From the NCBI RefSeq assembly GCF_934772795.1, contig NZ_CAKVMR010000075.1, forward strand, positions 1 to 9,922: a DNA stretch of 9,922 bases, in the 5' to 3' direction. Origin of the DNA: an uncultured Holdemanella sp. Lineage in GTDB: Bacteria; Bacillota_I; Bacilli_A; Erysipelotrichales; Erysipelotrichaceae. Shown here piece after piece: positions 7,772-9,922 of the stretch. The notes below the pieces were generated by a model. It saw only the letters and a program-made list of their open reading frames with translations. It did no database searches and had not been told where the DNA came from. How positions within the stretch are numbered: position 1 is the stretch's first letter; every line of letters begins with the position of its first letter. The translations under genes were made by a program, and so were the position numbers.

Positions 7772-7884
7772 TATTTTTGTTTTATTTTTTTAAATCACCA
7801 ATATACAATTGTTTTAATATGTTCAATCGGTCATTTTTAATTGTAATTTCTAAATTATTGTTTATAATAAGGATGGTGATAAGC

Positions 7885-8493
7885 ATGAAAAGTAAGATAC
7901 TTGAAAATAAAAAAATAAAAGAAAACAACCTCTTACAGGCTGCCTTTAATCTATTCACAAAAGAAGACATTACGAATGTCTCTGTTAATGATATTGTAAA
8001 AAACGCGGGGGTCGCAAAAGGAACATTCTATCTTTATTTCAAAGATAAATACCAAATACGCGATATTCTAATTCAAAAAGAAGCACATCGCCTATTTGAA
8101 GAAGCCCACAAACAATTAGAGAAAAATGATATTCGTAATTTTGAAGACTCTGTGATCTTCTTGATCAATCAAGTATTGATTCGATTAGAAAACAATCCAT
8201 TGATTTTAAAATTCGTTGAAAGAAACCTATCTTGGGGCGTATTCCATGCCCAGTTAAATACGGCTATCGATAATGATAGTTTCAATTTAATCAAAGAATT
8301 TAACGAAATTGCCACCGCAAATGGATATGAATTTGAAAATTCAGAAGTCATACTCTATCTTATAGTAGAACTAACAGGAAGCACTTGCTACAACAGTATT
8401 CTTCACAGTCAGCCCCTTCCTATCGAAGAATATAAACCTATTCTTTTCGATTCCATTCGAGCTATTCTTTCCCAAGGAAAGAAAAAAAGCTAG
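7885..8493 (+). CDS. TetR/AcrR family transcriptional regulator
   Basis: This 202-residue protein has an N-terminal TetR-type helix-turn-helix at about 15-55, including the typical VNDIVKNAGVAKGTFYLYF segment (34-52). The helical C-terminal ligand-binding half (about 60-195) is not conserved enough to name a ligand. The start at 7885 is preferred because AAGGATGG lies upstream; an in-frame ATG at 7777 would add 36 hydrophobic residues encoded by the AT-rich intergenic region. The gene is divergent from the MMPL transporter operon, the usual arrangement for a local repressor of an exporter, and a palindrome covers the transporter promoter. The gene ends in a lysine-rich tail whose A-run doubles as the U-tract of the convergent terminator, and its stop codon lies within that hairpin. 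Confidence 0.92.
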   Translation: MKSKILENKKIKENNLLQAAFNLFTKEDITNVSVNDIVKNAGVAKGTFYLYFKDKYQIRDILIQKEAHRLFEEAHKQLEKNDIRNFEDSVIFLINQVLIRLENNPLILKFVERNLSWGVFHAQLNTAIDNDSFNLIKEFNEIATANGYEFENSEVILYLIVELTGSTCYNSILHSQPLPIEEYKPILFDSIRAILSQGKKKS

Positions 8494-8505
8494 GACAAAC
8501 CTAGC
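8489..8505 (-). terminator. Terminator of the CaCA antiporter, spanning both convergent stop codons
   Basis: A perfect 6-bp stem (8489-8494 with 8500-8505) encloses a 5-nt loop. On the minus strand it is followed by an uninterrupted T-run, a clear intrinsic terminator for the antiporter gene. The stop codon of tetR (8491-8493) lies in one arm and that of the antiporter (8501-8503) in the other. No T-run exists on the plus strand, so tetR would use it poorly. Confidence 0.8.
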
Positions 8506-9418
8506 GTACAATAATATAAATCATATAAATGACATATACGAGGATCATAAAGATCCCCTTTTTTCTTGTCATTGTATCTCCCTTTTTGGCAATGCCATAA
8601 ATCAAAAGAGATACACCAATCAAGACAAAAGTATCAATAATATTCTGTGAAGTAGCTGCAATCGGATGAATTGTACTTGAAGTACCTAGAATAAACAAAA
8701 TGTTCATTATGTTACTTCCAATCGCATTTCCTAAAGACAATCCACTCTCACCTTTTCTTGCCGCAACAACACTTGTTACTAGCTCAGGCAGTGAAGTTCC
8801 AATAGATACGACAGTTAAACCAATCAACGTATCACTCATTCCAAGCATAGCCGCAATTTGTTTTGCACTATCTACAGTGATGTCTCCACCCCAAATAATA
8901 CACGCAACACCGATCACGATATAAATCAAACATTTGATTCCCGATAAAGTTTCAACTTCCTCATCCTCAACACGATTCTTTTTTGCGCTTCGAATCAAGT
9001 TCAAAATAAACAATACCAAACCAACCAAGAAGATAATTCCTTCAAAGCGATTCAACATTCCATTTAACACAAAAATCGAAAGTAAGATGCTCACTAAAAT
9101 ATTGATTTTTAAATCACGATTTAAAATATCCTTATCCATTAAAAATGGAGTGATCACTGCACTTGTTCCAACCACAACCAAAGTATTGAAAATATTAGAA
9201 CCCACAATATTAGAAATCGCAATTTCATTACTTCCCATTAAACCAGCTGTAATACTCACACTCGCTTCTGGTAAGCTTGTTCCAAGAGCTACAATTGTCA
9301 AACCAATAATAACTGAAGGTACTTTTAATTTACGAGCCACACTTGCACTGCCATCCACAAACAAGTCTGCACCCTTCATTAAAAGGACCATACCTAATAC
9401 TAATAAAAGAAATACCAT
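8501..9418 (-). CDS. Calcium/sodium antiporter, CaCA family (YrbG-like)
   Basis: This 305-residue protein of about ten membrane helices is built from two inverted homologous halves, as in NCX_Mj and E. coli YrbG. The alpha-1 repeat has GTSLPE (46-51) and GSNIFN (73-78); the alpha-2 repeat has GTSLPE (207-212) and GSNIMN (234-239). Glu51 and Glu212 correspond to the central ion-binding glutamates Glu54 and Glu213 of NCX_Mj. Asn78 corresponds to its Asn81, while Asn239 stands where NCX_Mj has Asp240. An acidic cytoplasmic stretch (about 150-156) links the halves. The start is supported by AAAGGA upstream of the ATG at 9418 and by an extended -10 promoter. It most likely exchanges Ca2+ for Na+ or H+ across the membrane; the coupling ion is not decided by sequence. 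It appears monocistronic. Confidence 0.93.
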   Translation of the reverse strand: MVFLLLVLGMVLLMKGADLFVDGSASVARKLKVPSVIIGLTIVALGTSLPEASVSITAGLMGSNEIAISNIVGSNIFNTLVVVGTSAVITPFLMDKDILNRDLKINILVSILLSIFVLNGMLNRFEGIIFLVGLVLFILNLIRSAKKNRVEDEEVETLSGIKCLIYIVIGVACIIWGGDITVDSAKQIAAMLGMSDTLIGLTVVSIGTSLPELVTSVVAARKGESGLSLGNAIGSNIMNILFILGTSSTIHPIAATSQNIIDTFVLIGVSLLIYGIAKKGDTMTRKKGIFMILVYVIYMIYIIVR

Positions 9419-9444
9419 TTTCTCAATCCTTTCAAAGTCACCTT

Positions 9445-9453
9445 ATTATATCA
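9445..9453 (-). promoter_or_regulatory. Extended -10 promoter of the CaCA antiporter
   Basis: On the minus strand TGATATAAT is a perfect TG-N extended -10 element with a consensus TATAAT, 26 nt before the antiporter ATG. The -35 region is poor (about TTCTTT), as is common for extended -10 promoters. It lies 14 nt beyond the terminator of the upstream Rpn-tail genes, so the antiporter is an independent unit. Confidence 0.6.
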
Positions 9454-9467
9454 CAGGCTTAAAATAA

Positions 9468-9490
9468 AAGAAGAGATTTTTTCTCTTCTT
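9468..9490 (-). terminator. Intrinsic terminator after the Rpn tail ORFs
   Basis: A perfect 9-bp stem (9468-9476 with 9482-9490) with a 5-nt loop is followed on the minus strand by TTATTTTA. It starts immediately after the stop codon of the 71-codon tail ORF and separates the Rpn locus from the antiporter gene. Confidence 0.75.
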
Positions 9491-9491
9491 A

Positions 9492-9707
9492 TCAATCACT
9501 TAATACTTGTTTTAGACTCTCAACAGATATTGAACAAACCTTAGAAATCTCATTGACACTCATTCCATTCTTTAACATAGTCTTGTACAAAAGAACCTGC
9601 CCAAGTTCTACACCCTGTTCAATGCCTTGTTTGATTCCTAACTCAATCCCTTCAACTTTCCATTCCTTTGACTTTACCTCAAGCCATCTCTTTTCTGCTT
9701 CACACAT
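9492..9707 (-). CDS. Stand-alone Rpn-type C-terminal tail, 71 aa
   Basis: This short ORF matches only the C-terminal end of Rpn family (PD-(D/E)XK, recombination-promoting nuclease/putative transposase) proteins. It begins MCEAEKRWLEVKSKEW, continues with a charged helix of G-I-x-x tetrapeptide repeats (about 20-36), and ends in a small helix-turn-helix-like segment (MLKNGMSVNEISKVCSISVE, 44-63) typical of this family's tails. No nuclease domain is present. It starts 10 nt after the stop codon of a homologous tail belonging to the preceding gene, with only a weak AAGAG site, so it would depend on coupling. It could be a decaying duplicate, or a functional small protein comparable to the intragenic RpnS antitoxins of enterobacteria. 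The reading frame is intact and ends right at a terminator. Family recognition is good; function is open. Confidence 0.6.
   Translation of the reverse strand: MCEAEKRWLEVKSKEWKVEGIELGIKQGIEQGVELGQVLLYKTMLKNGMSVNEISKVCSISVESLKQVLSD
9646..9704 (-). repeat. Direct repeat copy 2, Rpn tail start
   Basis: This 59-nt segment is about 90% identical (six differences by eye) to 9863-9921 in the same orientation and frame, encoding CEAEKRWLEVKSKEW plus a few residues. Beyond it the two copies diverge at DNA level while keeping the same protein architecture. Confidence 0.85.
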
Positions 9708-9717
9708 TGAATTTCTC

Positions 9718-9921
9718 TTAAGCTTTCATCAACAACTTTTTAATCGATTCTTCACTTACAGAGAAGATCGATGCGATAGCTTTAATACCAAAGCCCTTGT
9801 CCATCATTTTTTGATACATCTCAAGTTCTTTTTTCTCACTACCTCGTTCAATGCCTTTTCTTATTCCTTCAGCTTCCCATTCCTTTGACTTTACTTCTAG
9901 CCATCTCTTTTCTGCTTCGCA
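9718..9921 (-). CDS. Rpn family PD-(D/E)XK protein, C-terminal end only (cut by window edge)
   Basis: The last 67 codons of a minus-strand gene are visible; the 5' part lies beyond the window. The reading frame gives CEAEKRWLEVKSKEWEAEGI, then a short K/R/E-rich G-I repeat, then a helix-turn-helix-like end (MMDKGFGIKAIASIFSVSEE, 39-58) and stop TAA at 9718-9720. This is the standard tail of Rpn family proteins, which carry an N-terminal PD-(D/E)XK nuclease domain and are linked to recombination and, in E. coli, to anti-phage toxicity. Whether that domain is present and intact cannot be seen here. The tail is followed 10 nt later by a second homologous tail ORF. Confidence 0.7.
   Translation of the reverse strand, partial: CEAEKRWLEVKSKEWEAEGIRKGIERGSEKKELEMYQKMMDKGFGIKAIASIFSVSEESIKKLLMKA
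9863..9921 (-). repeat. Direct repeat copy 1, Rpn tail start
   Basis: Partner of 9646-9704, spaced 217 nt apart and in the same orientation. It encodes the conserved CEAEKRWLEVKSKEW segment of the partial gene. The copy may extend beyond the window edge; the last visible base is compatible with a preceding ATG codon, as in copy 2. Confidence 0.85.
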
Positions 9922-9922
9922 C

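Noticed and set aside
7841..7868. Possible tetR promoter, TTGTAA with 16-nt spacing to TATAAT
   Set aside because: The boxes look good, but transcription would begin near 7875, inside the tetR ribosome binding site, so the true promoter may lie elsewhere; left unannotated.
7777..7884. 36-residue N-terminal extension of the TetR protein
   Set aside because: It is hydrophobic, comes from the AT-rich divergent promoter region, and is not part of TetR proteins; AAGGATGG supports the start at 7885.
8934..9467. Plus-strand open frame of 177 codons antisense to the antiporter gene
   Set aside because: It is the reverse of a well-supported CaCA coding region, has no family resemblance and runs through the antiporter promoter; it reflects codon bias on the opposite strand.
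9553..9888. Plus-strand open frame of 111 codons across the Rpn tails
   Set aside because: It is antisense to two recognisable Rpn tails, is low in complexity and has no family resemblance.
1..9922. tRNA, rRNA, CRISPR array, insertion sequence or prophage
   Set aside because: I saw no cloverleaf, regular spaced repeats, transposase domain with terminal repeats or phage genes. The Rpn tails are the only mobile-element-related sequence, and they lack inverted repeats here.

Overview
This window is low-GC, tightly packed bacterial DNA using the standard code, with good Shine-Dalgarno sites. A SCIFF (six-cysteine ranthipeptide) gene pair, a Gram-positive-style MMPL exporter with a secreted heptad-repeat partner, and Rpn-type tails with G-I-x-x repeats together suggest an anaerobic, probably gut-associated Bacillota, either Clostridia or an Erysipelotrichia-like lineage. 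This placement is inferred from gene content only. All genes are on the minus strand except one TetR regulator.

Layout in the minus-strand direction of transcription, from the right edge to the left. (1) 9492-9921: two consecutive Rpn-family C-terminal tails, the first cut by the window edge and the second a separate 71-codon ORF, closed by an intrinsic terminator. (2) 8501-9418: a Ca2+/Na+ (CaCA) antiporter with its own extended -10 promoter. Its terminator hairpin contains both its own stop codon and that of the convergent tetR. (3) 7885-8493 (+): a TetR-family regulator divergent from (4) 5619-7700, an MMPL/RND membrane transporter. The transporter is followed 2 nt later by (5) 3112-5616, a secreted 834-residue protein with Leu-x-x-Gly heptads and coiled coil. 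A strong promoter with an overlapping inverted repeat lies upstream of the transporter, and a UUCG-capped terminator closes the operon. (6) 2866-3018: scfA, the 50-residue SCIFF precursor, which is too short for most ORF callers, with its own promoter. (7) 1391-2785: scfB, its radical SAM/SPASM maturase. (8) 82-1410: a PLP-dependent Orn/Lys/Arg decarboxylase-family enzyme overlapping scfB by 20 nt, closed by a terminator at 17-47.

How they work together: scfA and scfB form a RiPP module in which the maturase puts Cys-derived thioether bridges into the precursor. The spacer between them holds two stacked terminator-like hairpins and a competing third pairing, which could keep precursor expression above maturase expression. 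The MMPL transporter, secreted heptad protein and TetR form a regulated export cassette whose substrate cannot be read from sequence. The decarboxylase is probably translationally coupled to scfB, but a functional link to the peptide is not shown. The best candidates for something new are the stand-alone Rpn tail (possibly an antitoxin-like product), the SCIFF core with Gly at the expected thioether acceptor site, and the scfA-scfB attenuator-like spacer.
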